Part shown: piece by piece, positions 36,560 through 52,854 of the stretch | Layout of the letters: each line of letters opens with the position of its first letter | How positions within the stretch are numbered: the stretch's first letter is position 1 | NCBI GenBank assembly: GCA_015698045.1 | Contig: BLAL01000005.1 | Span: forward strand, 248,001-312,000 | Direction of reading: 5' to 3' | Length of the DNA: 64,000 nucleotides | Origin: Rhizophagus clarus | Lineage: Eukaryota; Glomeromycota; Glomeromycetes; Glomerales; Glomeraceae | Program-made: the position numbers and the translations under genes | Notes under the pieces: model-generated | What the model saw: the letters and a program-made list of their open reading frames with translations, nothing else | Told to the model about the DNA's origin: nothing | The model's database searches: none

Positions 36560-37419
36560 AAAAAAAAAGAAATTTGTTCCTTAAAATTATTATTTTTTTT
36601 TTAAAAAAAACACACACACACATATATATATTACATATTCTATTAACTTATTATTTATTTATTTATTTTATTTTATTTTTTTTTTTTTTTTTTTTTTAAA
36701 AAAAAAACCCCAAGAAAAATTTCTAACGCAAATAATTTTATCAACAAAAATTATTACATATATATTTTTTTTTCTTTTATATTCAAAAAAGAATTCTATT
36801 ATATTCATAAGAAAAGAAATTCTTTTTTCGATCAAAAAAAAATTTTCTGCACATACATTTTTTTTTTTTTCCATCGAAAAAAAAAAAAAAAAATTTCTCT
36901 GCACAAATTAAATTCCCTTCAATCCCATACACGTAAGTGAATCACGTTATCCTTTTCTAATAATAGTGGCGAATTAAATTGTTTTTTTTTTAATTTTTTA
37001 ATCAACTGAATATTTTAATAATAATATTTATTTATTTATTATTTTATCCGAACGATTTTTTTTTCTTAAAAAAGAAATCTTTTATTTTTTAATAATCCCT
37101 ATTCCGCTGCATGAACTGTTACTATAAACATCAATACGGACATCATAATTCAGCCTTATTTGTCACGAACTTGTAATAAAACCTGTATAAGTATAAATTT
37201 ATATATATTCCTCATCAACCAGTCGTATTCAAAAAAAAAAAAAAAAAAAAAAAAAGAGCATAATCATTCCACCTTTCGTTGGTTCATCATCAAACATCAT
37301 CATCATTATCTTAATAATATCACACGATATTTTTCTTTCGGTTTGTTTCTCTAAAAAAAAAAAAAAAGAGAAACAAAACTGATTTATCCTTCCTTTTAAT
37401 TTTATAACCAACGAAGAAT
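32291..37419. other. Long intergenic region, homopolymer-rich
   Basis: No supported gene. Poly-A and poly-T runs of 15-27 bases recur (34050, 34165, 34840, 35855, 35965, 36310, 36555, 36675, 36880, 37230). Microsatellites are (AT)n at 33450-33490, (TTTC)n at 34195-34222, (TA)n at 35500-35520 and (CA)n at 36610-36622. The 8-bp inverted pair ACGGGGGT (33416) / ACCCCCGT (33536) bounds a 130-bp AT hairpin. Open frames here are made of Phe/Lys runs. Confidence 0.6.
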
Positions 37420-40487
<3,068 letters not shown>

Positions 40488-42514
40488 GAACATAAGAAAT
40501 TAAGATTTCATCTTCACATAACTTTTCATTCAAAAAAAAAAGACTATTTTTTTAGTTGAGGAAAAAAAAAAGGTAGCAAGAGAGAGATAAGTGAAATTCA
40601 TGCGGGTCTTTATTTCGCTTAATTCATTTTTTGCTACCTTTTTTTTTTTTTTTTTAAAAAAAAAATTTGCTGCATATTATTTCTTGTGGGTTGGATTTCT
40701 GTATTTACATTTTATAGTTTGGGTTGGTCTTAACCATGGGTCACAGAGTATGGTTTTATTTTTTGTAAAAAATTTTTACGTCTTTAGAATTTGCTTTTCA
40801 TAGAAAAAATTACATTTCATTTTTTTTGTATAATAATTCTATTAATCACACTATTTTTCCATACACACAATTAAAACATTTCTTTTGCACTTAAAAAAAA
40901 ATAGCCAATTAAGCACTTTTTTCGTTTTTTGTGAAATAAAATTTTTTGCGAAAAAAATGAAAGGAAAAAAAAAAAAAAGAAAGAAAATAGAATCTTTTCT
41001 TTTTTTTTTTTTTTTGTAAATATAGATGAAGAAAAAAAATTTTTTTTTTTATATTAATAATAATTTTCAAATTTTTTTTCACTTTATTTTACTTTATTTT
41101 ATTTTTTAACACTTTTTATATATATACACCATTATGATATATATATATATTATCATTTATCCAAATTATTTCATCATTTTTTTTTTTATAAGTATTTTTT
41201 ATATAATTTATATGATATATGCAAATTATTTAAGTTTATATATATTATATCCATCATTAAGATTTTTATTTATTTTAGCGTATTATTATTTATCATTTAT
41301 TATTATTATTATGATTTTTATCTTTAGAAACTTAAAACGAAAAGAATATATATATATACATATACTTTAGAATTTTTTTTTTTTTTTTTTTTACAAAAGT
41401 ATATACATACATATATATATATATATATATATCGTTTTGTTTTTTTGAGATAGAAGAAAAGAAATAATTCTGGGTGGAATTTGATTATGTGTTGAATTTG
41501 AATTTCGACCAAAAAAAAAAAAAAAAAAAATATGAAAGGTTTTTTTTTTTTTTTAAGGGTCGATATTAAAATATCAAGATATACATAATTTTTTTTTTTT
41601 TTCCTTCTCCCAAAGAATTTTTTTTCCTTACCTTTCTTAACTTTTTTGTTTATAAAATAATAATATAAACATAAAAATGATTAAAAATAACAAATATAAC
41701 AAATATTAAATAATAAATAAAAAATATATTGATAACGCTAATATATAAAATTTATATACATATATAAGATCTATAATTTTTTTTTTTTTTTTTTAATCGA
41801 TTGATTTATTTTTGATTAAATTCTACATTTTTTTATGAAGTGGTTGCAACTGGAAAAGGGTTGACTCAGTTCGGATTGGTTCACTGAACTAAACCTTTAA
41901 ACGGTATTACGTATTGTATTCGCTAATTCTTGTCAGAAATTAATCATGTATTTGGATTAATTGACAAATCCGCCTAGGAAAAATCCCGAAAATTCTTTTC
42001 GGTTTCACTCATCATTTGTCGGTGCTAAAACTTTACATTGTCATTTATATCGATTAATTAATTAATTGTCCACTTTATTTAAAAGTTTTGCAAACGGACA
42101 AAAATTTTTTTTTTTCTTATCAAAAAAATGTTTAGTATGGCAATCTGCAGGAAACATCTTTGCGTATAGATAAGTTTAGAGAGAAATTTTAACGTTACGT
42201 ATAAACTAATTGTCCATATCAGATATGGCGTTAATTTAAGTCGTGTTAACTTTAAACAACGTTATGTATTAGATTCAAACCATTAGTAAAGATACCTATA
42301 AATCTTTACTCATAAAATGCAAAAATCTTGAGTAAAAGTAAAATTAATAATAAGCGAAATATAATTTTTAAAAATATTTTTATTATAATTTATTCTATAT
42401 TAGTAAGTTTGATATTTATACAATAATGACAAAAGTTAAAAGTTTTTATTTTTTCCTCCTAGTTTACATAAATAAAAACTACAACATATAAATAACTACT
42501 AAAGCTAATATAAT
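40488..42514. other. Convergent intergenic region between kinase and transporter
   Basis: It holds the 3' flanks of two convergent genes. Poly-A/T blocks occur at 40640-40665, 40985-41050, 41370-41390, 41510-41555 and 41775, and (TA)n at 41140 and 41410-41432. No gene seen. The short frames at 40591-41512 are T-rich artefacts. Confidence 0.6.
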
Positions 42515-44779
42515 TTAAATATAAATATTATTATCTCCAACATTAAAATCCTTTCTAAATTTTGATCTCCATTGTTCACCTTTATATAAAACAACAATAA
42601 CCGATAAAGTTGCTATAATATATAAGAAAACTATCAAGCTAAAAGTCCAACCTGTACCTAAACCATCTTCTATAGGTACTGATAGTATTGACATTACACC
42701 AGCAAGTATTTGCCTTAAAAATGTTAAGTTTGCGTTCACCCAAACTGATTTTGTTGGAAATGAATCTACCAAGTAAGTATATATTGGATTAAATGCAAAT
42801 AATTGACCAAATCCACCTAAAAAAAAAAAAGAGGAGTCGATCAGTTACTTTGTCAAATAAAAAAACCCCACAAAAAAAAAATTTTTTTTCTTATTACCAA
42901 AAAACATTACGATTATTGGATACACCAAAGGAACTTTATATTCTAATAACCATCCGTACGCAAGGTAACATATAGGTATAATGATTGCTCCTATCCAAGT
43001 TCCATGAATCCTTTTTTCAGGTTCAATTTTAATCACTGATAAATCGATTATATCATCTTCCTCAAAAATTTCAACATCTTCATCTTTTACTACTACTACT
43101 TCTTCTACAGTATCATTCTTTTTTTGATTCACAATCTTTTTTTGTAGAGCAATTAAAGCAGTTCTTTTAGAATCTCTAATAATATAATCAGAATATCTAC
43201 CTCCTAACACACTACCCAACATATAACCAGCAGCTGGAGATAAAAATACCAAACCAGTGTATGAAGAAGATAAATGATAAATCCTATTAAATTCTCTTGG
43301 TATCAATGCCGCTTGAATATAAATCAATGAAAGAAAAAGTGATATATATGATAATACTATGGATAAATTTGGGTATCTAAAAAGAACCAAAGAAGCTAAA
43401 GGATTTATAATTTTTCTTTTAGGAGATGAATCTGATGAAGTACTTGAAGGAGGAGGAAGATTTTTATGTTTACGATACGTTTCAGGAACGAAAAAGAATA
43501 TAAATATTAATACTATAAATGCTAATATCGCGATTAACCAAAATATCCTAGAAGAAAAAAAAATTTTAAATAATTAATTATGATTTTTCTTAAATTTACG
43601 CGTAAAAAAAAAAAATTATCTCATATTTTTTTTTTTTACCATCTCCAACCAAGATATTGTGTGATATAACCTCCAAAGGTTGGACCAAATAAAGGTCCAA
43701 TAAGTGGGAATAAATAAAAGATTCCGAATGCATTTCCACGTTCTAAAGAGAATCGTGTAAGTAAGTAAATATGACATGACTTTATATTTGATATAACACG
43801 TAATTACAGTATACAGTACGTAAATATGATAAAGTTATATACAATAACGCGTTTTTTTTAAAAGATTTTTACCTTCAGGGACAAACATATCACTTATTGT
43901 ACTAGGTCCGATTGCATGTAAAGCATTTGAACCACATGCTTGTAAACATCTAACTACAATCAATAACCAAATGTTATTTGATACCGCACATATAATTGAT
44001 GCTACAATAAAAAGAATTAACGAAACGAGATAAACATTTCTGCGAGTATGTTTTAAATCAGAATAAGTTGCCCATCCTAATGGCTAAATTTGCATTATAA
44101 GATGTATTTTTAATAGTGTTGTATTGTGATGAATTGTGATGTATTGGTTAACATTAGCTTTATATGAATATATGAAGAAACTGAAAGTGAGAAATTTACT
44201 TACTCCTAATCCTTGAAAAATAAGAAAGACCGCGGCTTTTTTATTTAAATTTTATAAAAAGTAAAGAAATTAATTCCTTTTTTTTTTTAGTATTTTAAAG
44301 CATTTTACTGTTGTATTATGTTTATTATTATTTACCTGACGTGGTTACTAATATGTCATTCGTATGCAATTGTTCTTGAACAGCTAAAAACGCGGGATAA
44401 AATATACTATTATGAAAAAAAGATCGCGATGCAATTTCATGAATGCGCGTTATTATAAGTGGGATGTACGGTACGATAGGAATTACAATAGTTTTGAACA
44501 ATAATTTAAAACTTACGTGCTTGAAATTGGACCAATAATAGCACCACAAGAAAGTACTGACAAGATAATCCATTTTTTCCTTTTAGGCCAATCGAAAGGA
44601 TCATCTTCATCTTCCTTGGTGGTCGTTAATTCTTGAGTTAATTTTTTCGAATTAATAGAATTGGTTTCGTCAATATCAACAGTTAGCGTTTTTTGATTTT
44701 CTTCGAAATTATCATTTTGTTGTTGTTGATCATCATTATTTATTGATATCGAAGAATTATTCTTTTCGTTATCTATCAT
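42515..44779 (-). CDS. MFS drug/polyamine-type transporter, DHA1 family (7 exons)
   Basis: Minus-strand exons 44779-44517, 44406-44336, 44235-44204, 44083-43873, 43742-43640, 43547-42898 and 42816-42515 join in frame into 543 residues. A Gln/Asn-rich cytosolic N-terminus of about 68 residues leads to DPFDWPKRKKW, the usual entry to TM1 in DHA1 antiporters. Then come PLGWATYSDLKHTRRNVYL (MFS motif A region), IVVRCLQACGSNALHAIG, GNAFGIFYLFPLIGPLFGP (antiporter motif C region) and FFVPETYRKHKN at the end of TM6. An acidic loop (VVVVKDEDVEIFEEDD) follows, and the last six TM segments end in SLIVFLYIIATLSVIVVLY. Length and layout fit 12 TM proteins such as yeast Tpo, Flr and Qdr, which export drugs or polyamines with protons. 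The substrate cannot be told. Confidence 0.88.
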
Positions 44780-47500
44780 GATTAAAACCTTTTTCTTTTG
44801 AATAGTAAAAAAAAAAAAAAAAATTTAATCAATTCAATGACTGAGGGAAAAAAAGAATGTCAATTTTTTTGTTTCTTAAATAGTTTTTTTTTTTCGTTTT
44901 TTTTTTTTTTTTCTTCTTTCAAAAAAATCGAAACAATGTGTTTTTTTAGATCCTATTGATTCAACAAATATTCGTTGACTCATGAGTTTTTTTCGGTTTG
45001 GTTACATTAAAAAACTACAGATAATTTTTGTGAAATAAAATTAATAAGATCGAATTGATTATAGACATTATTGTGAGAATGGGTTCTAACTTTAAAATAA
45101 ACTCGGAATATATTATAACCGGATTGGTTTGTAGTAGTATCGGAATTTTTTTTTTAAATCAGTTTTTTTGGTAATCGATCGTATCTTTTAACAAATAGCA
45201 AAATTAATTTTATTTGATAAAATTGTCGAATTGACCATCATTTCTCTCTTGATGCTTACTTAGATCCGATGCGATTAAGTCGTATTAATTAAGTAGTCAT
45301 TTAAATACCTTTACTACGGAATCGTTATTCATGTAAGTGCTTTTTTAAGAAAGAGAAAAAAAAAATAATAAATGAGTAATGCCTAATGCCAAAAATACTA
45401 TTATGTATAATGTTTCTTTTATGTATTATATTTACATATTTACACAATGGTTTTTAAGATTCAAACAAATATAAACAAAACAGTTTGTAGTTAGGAGGTA
45501 AAATTTGATTAGACAATATGACTCATTTTGATCGACACCTATTATTCCCACTCTCATAAGATTCCTTTTCTAGGTAAAAATCTTTTTCTTATCGTTATCT
45601 AAAAAAAAATCTTTTTGAAAGAACCTCCACAATTCAAAAATAGAAAAAAGGATTATGCATGATCTGAGAATACTTTTGTCGCAGTCAAATTCGAATATTA
45701 TGGATATATACGATAAAGAATATTATGTATAACGTAAGCGAATATTTTTTTTCTTATTCAAATTCCTTCCTTCTTTTGTTTTACAAATTTCCAAATATGG
45801 TTAGAATTGTTAATTGGCGTTTTTTTTATTAGTTCTTTGGATCTCAACGAATGGGTTCTTAGTATTTAGAGAATTTTTAATATTATTATAATACAGTATT
45901 ATAAAGTGAATTTAAAAACCTGATTGTTTTTTTTTTTTAAAAAAAAAAAAGATAATCTTATCTTTGATATAAAGACTAAATGTCATATGAATGAAATGGT
46001 AGGCAGCATATATCACATTGTTATCCTTAACCTTTTTGTACGTAAATATATTTAGCTTATGATAATAAAATTTTCAAAATTTTATTGTAAAGGATATAAA
46101 GAGTCTATCTAATAACTTTGATAGGAAAAACTAGATGGACATATTTGAAAGTATGAGTTATTATGGTTTTTTTTTGATAATTATCTCTAATATCTATTGT
46201 ATTGAAGTAGGTAGGACTAGTATCAAAAAATTTATCAGTAAAAGATTTCATTGATTCAAAAAAAAAAAAATATCGGGGATTATTTGCATATCGGCATTTT
46301 TAGTTTTCTATTTACTCATATAATTACTTATAATTACATAAATGGCAATTGCAAAAAGTAATATTTACTGAATGAAGTTTAATGAAGATCTTTATTTTTT
46401 TTTTTTTTAATAATAATCTGAAACATTTTGAATCGACACAGTTACGTAGTGTAAAACTTCCGTGCGCTCAGCTTATTGCTGCATATATCGCAAGTACGTT
46501 TGCTTTACAAAATTTGCCATGATGTATGCGCAAATTTTTTTTTTTTTTTCCAAGATCGTACTACCGATTGGTTTATTATAATTTTGTGTAATCTTGATTA
46601 TCTAATAATAAAATATTTCGATAATCCAATAAGAAAAAGCTATAAGAATACAAAGTTTTGTGGAAACATGGAAACGTATTTTTCAGTATAATCGTATGCA
46701 TCAGTGAAAAGACCAAAACTTAATAAAAAAAAATAATTACCGTTAAATCGTGAAAATAAGCAAAATCTCATGCAACAATAGAAAATATTGCACCCTCCCA
46801 AACTTTCCATCCAGAATCCTTGCAAAAACTCATTTTTGCGATTTTACAGCAGGTTTTCTATGGAAAATCTGAATCGACATTCAGTCAATAGTCCTGATAT
46901 TAGAATTCTGATTTTCTTGACTTTAAAAGGATCAATTTATGAGGTGGGACATGTAAATTTTCAAGATTCTTAGTGAAATTTTTTAATTTCAATTTGTGAA
47001 TTATAAAGCAAATAGCATTTAATGTTCTCTTTTATTTATTTATCTGAAATATTTTAAAATTGGTCGGGTTGAGGAGGTCGTTGTTACGTCAAATGCCACA
47101 GAATCTTTTAAGTATTTTTGTCATATATGCATAGTAAGATAGTACTTAATAGGCAATATCATTTGTCGTATTATTTGTCGCAGCTCTTGATATGATGAAC
47201 TCTCTCATTAGATTATATACAGCAAAGAAGTGAAAAACTTTAATTTGCTGATGAGGGATATTTGGTGTATTTGATTGGTTAAATTTCACATGATGAAAAA
47301 ATCGTGCCGTTTTTTCCCTTTTTTCGCAAATTATTTTTATAACGGTATTACTCTCCGCAGGTAAGTGCCACATGATCTCGCCAAATGAAAATAAATAAAT
47401 GTTTAACTACAATTCTTCAAACAGATAATAAGATTGAGATATTTTAAATTATTATGGCAAAAAAATTTACCAAAATCATTCCTAAATGAAACAATATAAG
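44780..47500. other. Intergenic region upstream of the transporter
   Basis: The first few hundred bases would hold the transporter promoter; a poly-T/poly-A block (44806-44915) lies directly upstream of its ATG. No TATA or operator was confidently seen. The rest has no coding pattern. Short frames at 46476-47373 lack any domain and are not supported. Confidence 0.55.
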
Positions 47501-47502
47501 AA

Positions 47503-47901
47503 TTGAGAAAATTTTTAATGATAAAAAGTGAAGTATCAGGATTTGAAAATTTTTATAACCTTAATCATAATGAAAAATATCGGGAAAAAGATATTCATTG
47601 GAAGAAGACAACTTTCAATATATTATTATTAAACAGTGATGTAATAACTACACAAACTTCTTTCAATTCACCCAAAAAGAAATTATCAAAAGTTAAAATT
47701 TTTAATAGAAGAATTAAGAAAAGAAGAATTGGCAAATCTTCGGTGAGATGTCTGTTCGGTGAAATGGTTCCGGTAAAGTATCCTCCGGCGAGATGTCTGT
47801 TCGGTGAAACGGTCCCTTTAGCGGAATGGTTTCGGCGCAATAGATCTCATCAAAAAGTCCGGAGACCATATGAAAATACTGTTGGTAATTATAATAAGTA
47901 A
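47503..47901 (+). other. Doubtful open frame with two GATGTCTGTTCGGTGAAA repeats
   Basis: A 132-residue frame without a recognisable domain. Its second half contains two direct copies of (G/C)GAGATGTCTGTTCGGTGAAA (about 47742-47764 and 47789-47811) followed by (T/C)GGT(T/C)CC. These give RCLFGE-MVP and RCLFGE-TVP in this frame, and a similar repeat on the other strand. It is GC-richer than its surroundings, so it may be a dispersed repeat, not a gene. I would not count it as coding without expression support. Confidence 0.25.
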
Positions 47902-48261
47902 TTTTCCTATCACTCATACTAACGTTTCCAAGAAAAATTTCTTGCATATTGTTCGAAAAAAGTCTACATTTCTATTGTATTAATGATTGCTATAAATATT
48001 TTCCCAATTATTTTATAAGAGAAATTTTATAGAATCGTAATGACAAAGAAAAAAAAATAATGTTTTAAATATAAGATTTATTATTGAAACAAATTTATAC
48101 ATAAACCTATAATAAATTTGAAAAAAACAAAAATAAATATGTTAACATTCTAAAAGCAAACCATCTATCTTTTATCCGTCTGCTGGGAATTAATACTACT
48201 AAATTATCTGATAAAATCGATGGTGCTACAAGAGTTTTCTAATTTACCAGTGTCAAACATA

Positions 48262-48395
48262 CAGTCTAACCTCGATATACCATATATATTAAAAATTCGA
48301 TATAACGATGGGATTTCATTTTCCTACCATATATGAGATCATTTTTCCCAAGTTCCTTATAAGTCCCGACGTATCGTTATATCGGAGTTTGACTG
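48262..48395. mobile_element. Tigger-like mini-MITE, 134 bp
   Basis: The ends CAGTCTAACCTCGATATA and (reversed right end) CAGTCAAACTCCGATATAACG are inverted. TA precedes the left end; the right flank is TC, so the target duplication is eroded. It has a stem-forming body and no coding capacity. Confidence 0.65.
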
Positions 48396-48754
48396 TCTTT
48401 TTCTCAACGGTTCTGAGAAAATTTATAAATAAAAAAGAAATTTTGTTAAAATGAAAATTATCATCCTTAATATTATTTTCAGAAAATCCAATTTCATAAT
48501 CTTCAACTAAAAATACAGTAATAGTGATAATTAATTTTTTTTTAATAATAAACATTCCAAATAATAAACTTACTATTATCGGGTATATCAAAATCATAAG
48601 ATTTGCTGTGAAATGCTATAAAGAACAACAAATTATTTGAAAGTTATTTTATGAAGAATAACTAACTTAATGTTAATATAAAGAAATAAGCAGAATAAGA
48701 AATAATCACAATTTAATATTTAATGAAAAAGCTCGCGTATTATTATTTTCTCAC

Positions 48755-50107
48755 CTCCAATTGCGTTTGCCGGTTCCGGTAAATCTTCAAATTGACAAAA
48801 TTAACTAACTAGTTGATAATAATTGTGCTTTAGAACTTGAAGAATTTAAACTTGAACACAAACTGTTTTGAAATAAATTAATATTAAATATGATATTCCC
48901 GTCAAACTGATAATGCGGCACTTCCAATACACTACTCGAGAAAAAAATAGAGGAATTAGTTAAAAAAATAACAATTCGTAAATCTACACACTCGAATTTT
49001 ATGGAAAAAAATTTTTTTTTTTTTTTGATATTTTTCGAGATGTTTCGAAATCAGAACTGGACGCCTAAAAAAGAATCGAAACGTCAGAAACGTGCCATTA
49101 AAGTTAATTCAAAAAATATCTACCGAATCCCCACGTATTTAACACTCAGCTGCCGAAAAAAAAAGAGTAAACAAAACTGCATTTGTATCGCTATGAGAAT
49201 CATTCCACATATTATCAATTTCATAATAAAGGGTAGCTGCATCAGGTCTTTTTAATGGGTCAGCGTCCAACATTGTTTCATTAATTCTTTATATTTTGAT
49301 GGAATTTCCATTCTAATTTTTGGCCTCATATTGACAAAAGAATACCGTATAGCGCTGCATATAGTACCCCCCCCCCCCTGGAATAGCACCCCTTTTTTTG
49401 ACAAGCGATTTATGGCTCAATTTTCTTAATTAACAGTGCGATCTTTTTATCGGGTTTGGTACTTCTAATAGTAAGGTATATAACGATTATTTGTATTATC
49501 CTCCCATCTCCCAACATTTGGGGGGTGTTATTCAATCTAGGCTGGCTTTCTTGAATAACAACGGGGGTGTTATATGCAGCGCTATACGGGATTCCTTTTT
49601 TCCAATTATAATTTCAGATGCTATATAAGGGAGATTTCCATATACCTTATTTAATGGCTTATCAGCAAGGACACAAATCCAAAATCATTTATGCACCAAA
49701 ATCATTATATCGTGTATATTTTCCGGAATGCAAACCTCGTTGGATCTTGAGTTAAACCAAAACACCTAGTGTGATTTGCCTACAAATATTTCACACGATC
49801 ACCAATATTATTAAATTTAATGTACCTCTTCAAATCGCATTTACGACATTTTCTAATTTTTTTAAGTATTACATCATGTGTTCCTGATCTTTTTAATCGC
49901 TGTTCTTCAGAATTCCATTCAAGTCAATCCGGTTTGCTGAATGAATTTCAGAACTCCACCTTTAATCATATATTAAATTATTGTATGGTATCTATTCAAT
50001 TATGTTATCCGATCCATTTGACATTCTTTGTGTTAAATTATCAGTATCACTATTTTCAGATGTCCAATTTAAAAAGTCATATCGCATATCATTGTCAATC
50101 ATTGTAA
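48755..50107 (-). pseudogene. TKL-like protein kinase pseudogene of the Rhizophagus-expanded type
   Basis: Blocks on the minus strand run in family order. MIDNDMRYDFLNWTSEN starts near 50107, then IIE(stop)IPYNNL at about 50000 where the family has EWIPYN. GLTQDPT follows at about 49745, then a degraded catalytic/DFG region near 49680 and YGNLPYIASEIIIGKK at 49640-49595. A MITE interrupts (49345-49589), and about 30 residues around the IYSFG motif are missing. YSFVNMRPKIRMEIPSKYKE resumes at 49344, a one-base frameshift after KQCW follows, then DPLKRPDAATLYYEID. The tail FEDLPEPANAIGGE (about 48805-48765) is the usual C-terminus. Stops, frameshifts and a transposon make it non-functional. Confidence 0.75.
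49345..49589. mobile_element. 245-bp MITE with CCGTATAGCGCTGCATATA termini
   Basis: A 19-bp perfect inverted repeat (CCGTATAGCGCTGCATATA at the left, complement at the right), then C-rich/G-rich inner arms (TACCCCC... and ...GGGGGTGTTA). It has inserted in the kinase pseudogene. No clear target duplication (GAATA left, GATTC right). A C13 run lies at 49367-49378. Confidence 0.75.
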
Positions 50108-52854
50108 GAGACTAATTCATCAACTCTTTTAAATTTCATTCATAATAAATTCTCGTGTATTATTATTACGAGGTTTTCAATCTCCGATGATCAATCAATC
50201 GTACATGCTAACAGTTTCAGGCAAATATTATATTTTTCCTAAGATCATATGATTTAAGATAAAACTGATTGCGGACCAAGACATGTTTTGTCGTACATGT
50301 CGTACATGTTATAATAATTTCAAATAATTATTATAATTTCTTTCTTTAATTTGTCCAATAATATAATTCAATCAAATTTAAAATTACTGAATTTATAATT
50401 ACTAGAATCTAAACTTCGAGATTCTTCCGTATAACAAGGCATGTTTTGTCGTACATGTTATAATAGTTTCAGATAATTATTATAATTTCTTTGATTTTGT
50501 CAATAATAATAAAATTCAATCAAAATTTATCACAACCGATATTTGTCGTACATGCTGTAATTTCAGACAAATATTTATTTGAACTGACAAGAAACCCTGA
50601 TTGGATTAAAATTAAATCAGGTCACTACGTCACGGAGAAATATTACGGTATTTGCGTAACTGATTACTGATCTAAAAAAAAGAAATAATGTCATGTGATT
50701 TCATTTAAATGCGAGTCATCGACAAAGGTTGAGCCGATTATTTTTATTTTATTGAAGAGGGGTGAGGCTAAAAATAATTTACAAAAGTTTTTTTTTTTAA
50801 TTATCTAATTTGAAAATATGAAGGGGTGATAGTAATCCATAGAGGGGGATCCTTTATAAAAAAAAAAAATAATTTTTTTTTCGTATGTACATGAAATTAA
50901 AATTTTTGGGGAAGGGGAGGGGAAATTAAAAAAAAAATTGGAAAATTTTTCTTTTTTTGATGTCCATTTAAGCACTGAATTTTTTCATAAAGTAATTACT
51001 TTTGGCCAATATATCATGTTGGGCATGTTATCTTTAACCAATTAAATAATAAGATTCATTAGCAATCCGCTCCTTATTTATCAATCCAACGAATATATCT
51101 TTCAGCTGTTGACACATTATGCAATAAATAGCCTTTTCGTAGTTTTCTCTAATTTGACTTTATATAAATTATTTGCAATTACATAAATGTTGTATATTCA
51201 GTAATTTAATACCATGTGAAAATCACAACTTGAGCTAGTAATATATAGAACGCCTTGGGATTTGGCTGTCTGTCGGGTATTTCCCGTCGCGGCGCCGCCG
51301 AGTACGATTTCCAATATGTTGTACCTCTTTGTTCGGAAATTGAGTATTCTCCGAATAATTCATGGGACCTTACATCGATAGACATTGTGTAAATAATGTT
51401 CACCAAATAATAATAAAACTCACTTCGATGAACATTGTGTAAGTAAACATTCACCAAATAATAATAAAACTTACTTCGATGAGATAATATATACACTGTA
51501 TGTAATAATATAAAATAATTACAATAGGTAAGTATTTATAGTGTTAATTCTGGTAAATTAATAAGATTGGACAAGTGTCGTCATATTATAATAATAATTG
51601 CATCGTTAAACAAATTGAAGGGTGCAGCCGTGCAGGTACAACGTAAAATCGGGTAAATATGCGATGGATAAAAAAAATAATTAACTGGTATTTATTTTCA
51701 AAGGGTAAATGTATTTTACCGATTTACTGATAGTGTTTACCCGATCTTTAGGAATCCGGTATATTCTTTTCATGGAAACTTTACCAAAAGTTTAACACGA
51801 ATATAGTTTTTCTTAAAAACGACAAAATCATCCAAGATTAGAACCAATGTCCGAATAAGAGCGAAATGGACCAAAGTTAAATCCCAAAATAAGTATTTGA
51901 TGGGACATCAATTACTAAAAATTAAGATTAAATTTGAATGTTTGGAACACATTAGAAAAACAATACTGTGTTGCAGTTTCAAAAAAAATGAAAAAATGTC
52001 ATACTTTACTATATATATATATATTATCATTATTAATTAATTTTCGTTTTCATATTTGTCATAATAACGACATGATAAGGCCATTGTGTTAAAAGTTCTC
52101 ATATAATTTTTTTTATCATTTTTATCGAAGGTAAAATAATCGATATTATAACCATAAGTCCATAACCCTTTTCTACCCGAATATTATGGATAAATGCTAT
52201 TCGTTCATTTCTTTTTTTTTTTTTTTTACATAATCTCCGACTTTTTTTTTTTTTTAATCCAATTCATTAAAATCCTTGTTAACTAAATATAAATGATCTT
52301 CGTAAAGGTAATCTCTTTAATCGATAAGGAAAAAATTAATCCTCTCATATAATTTGTCACATTTTTGCATAATATAAATAATAATTAAATGATTAAAAAA
52401 ATGATTTTTAATCATAATAGAAATATGCGGTGATAACTTACTAATATGGTCTTGTGATTTATATGGTTTTATTATTTGTTACATTTTTTTGTTTTTCTAA
52501 GAAATTTATTAGGGTATCCTCCGTCCAACCGATAAATTATAAAATCATTTTGAATAAAAAAATTGTCTCTTAATTTTTTTCATTCTGCTTTTGTCTTAAA
52601 TGAAACAAAATTTCTATAATAATAATAACAATAGTATGTTCCGATATTTTATTATTATCCATCATATGTTGAAAAAAATTTAAGAAAGAATGATCCTTTG
52701 TATTCTTGAAATGAAATAAATTTATTTTAAACAAAAAAAAAAGTTCTAAATAATACAAACAAACAAACAAAAAAAAAAAAAAAAAAAATATATATACATA
52801 CGAATAATTATTTTCTTTTAATACACCAATATACATCATATATTTTCCCTTTTT
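50108..52854. other. Intergenic region with degenerate repeats and a GC-rich island
   Basis: At 50195-50580 the word TTTGTCGTACATG(T/C)TATAAT recurs four or five times, followed by AATTATTATAATTTCTTT. At 51365-51480 a 50-bp unit (ATTGTGTAA...CACCAAATAATAATAAAACT) is duplicated. Around 51245-51320 lies a GC-rich stretch (GTCGCGGCGCCGCCGAG) that stands out; on the minus strand it reads SYSAAPRREIPDRQPNPK. No intact gene seen. Confidence 0.5.

Noticed and set aside
35227..36904. Several Phe/Lys-rich frames
   Set aside because: Homopolymer artefacts.
41134..41512. Tyr/Ile-rich frames on both strands
   Set aside because: Built on (TA)n microsatellites.
46476..47373. Open frames of 61-75 codons
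   Set aside because: Short, mutually overlapping on both strands, no motif.
49001..49255. 84-codon plus-strand frame
   Set aside because: Antisense to the 3' part of the kinase pseudogene and has no domain.
49820..50107. 95-codon plus-strand frame
   Set aside because: Exactly antisense to the kinase pseudogene, whose family motifs are readable on the minus strand.
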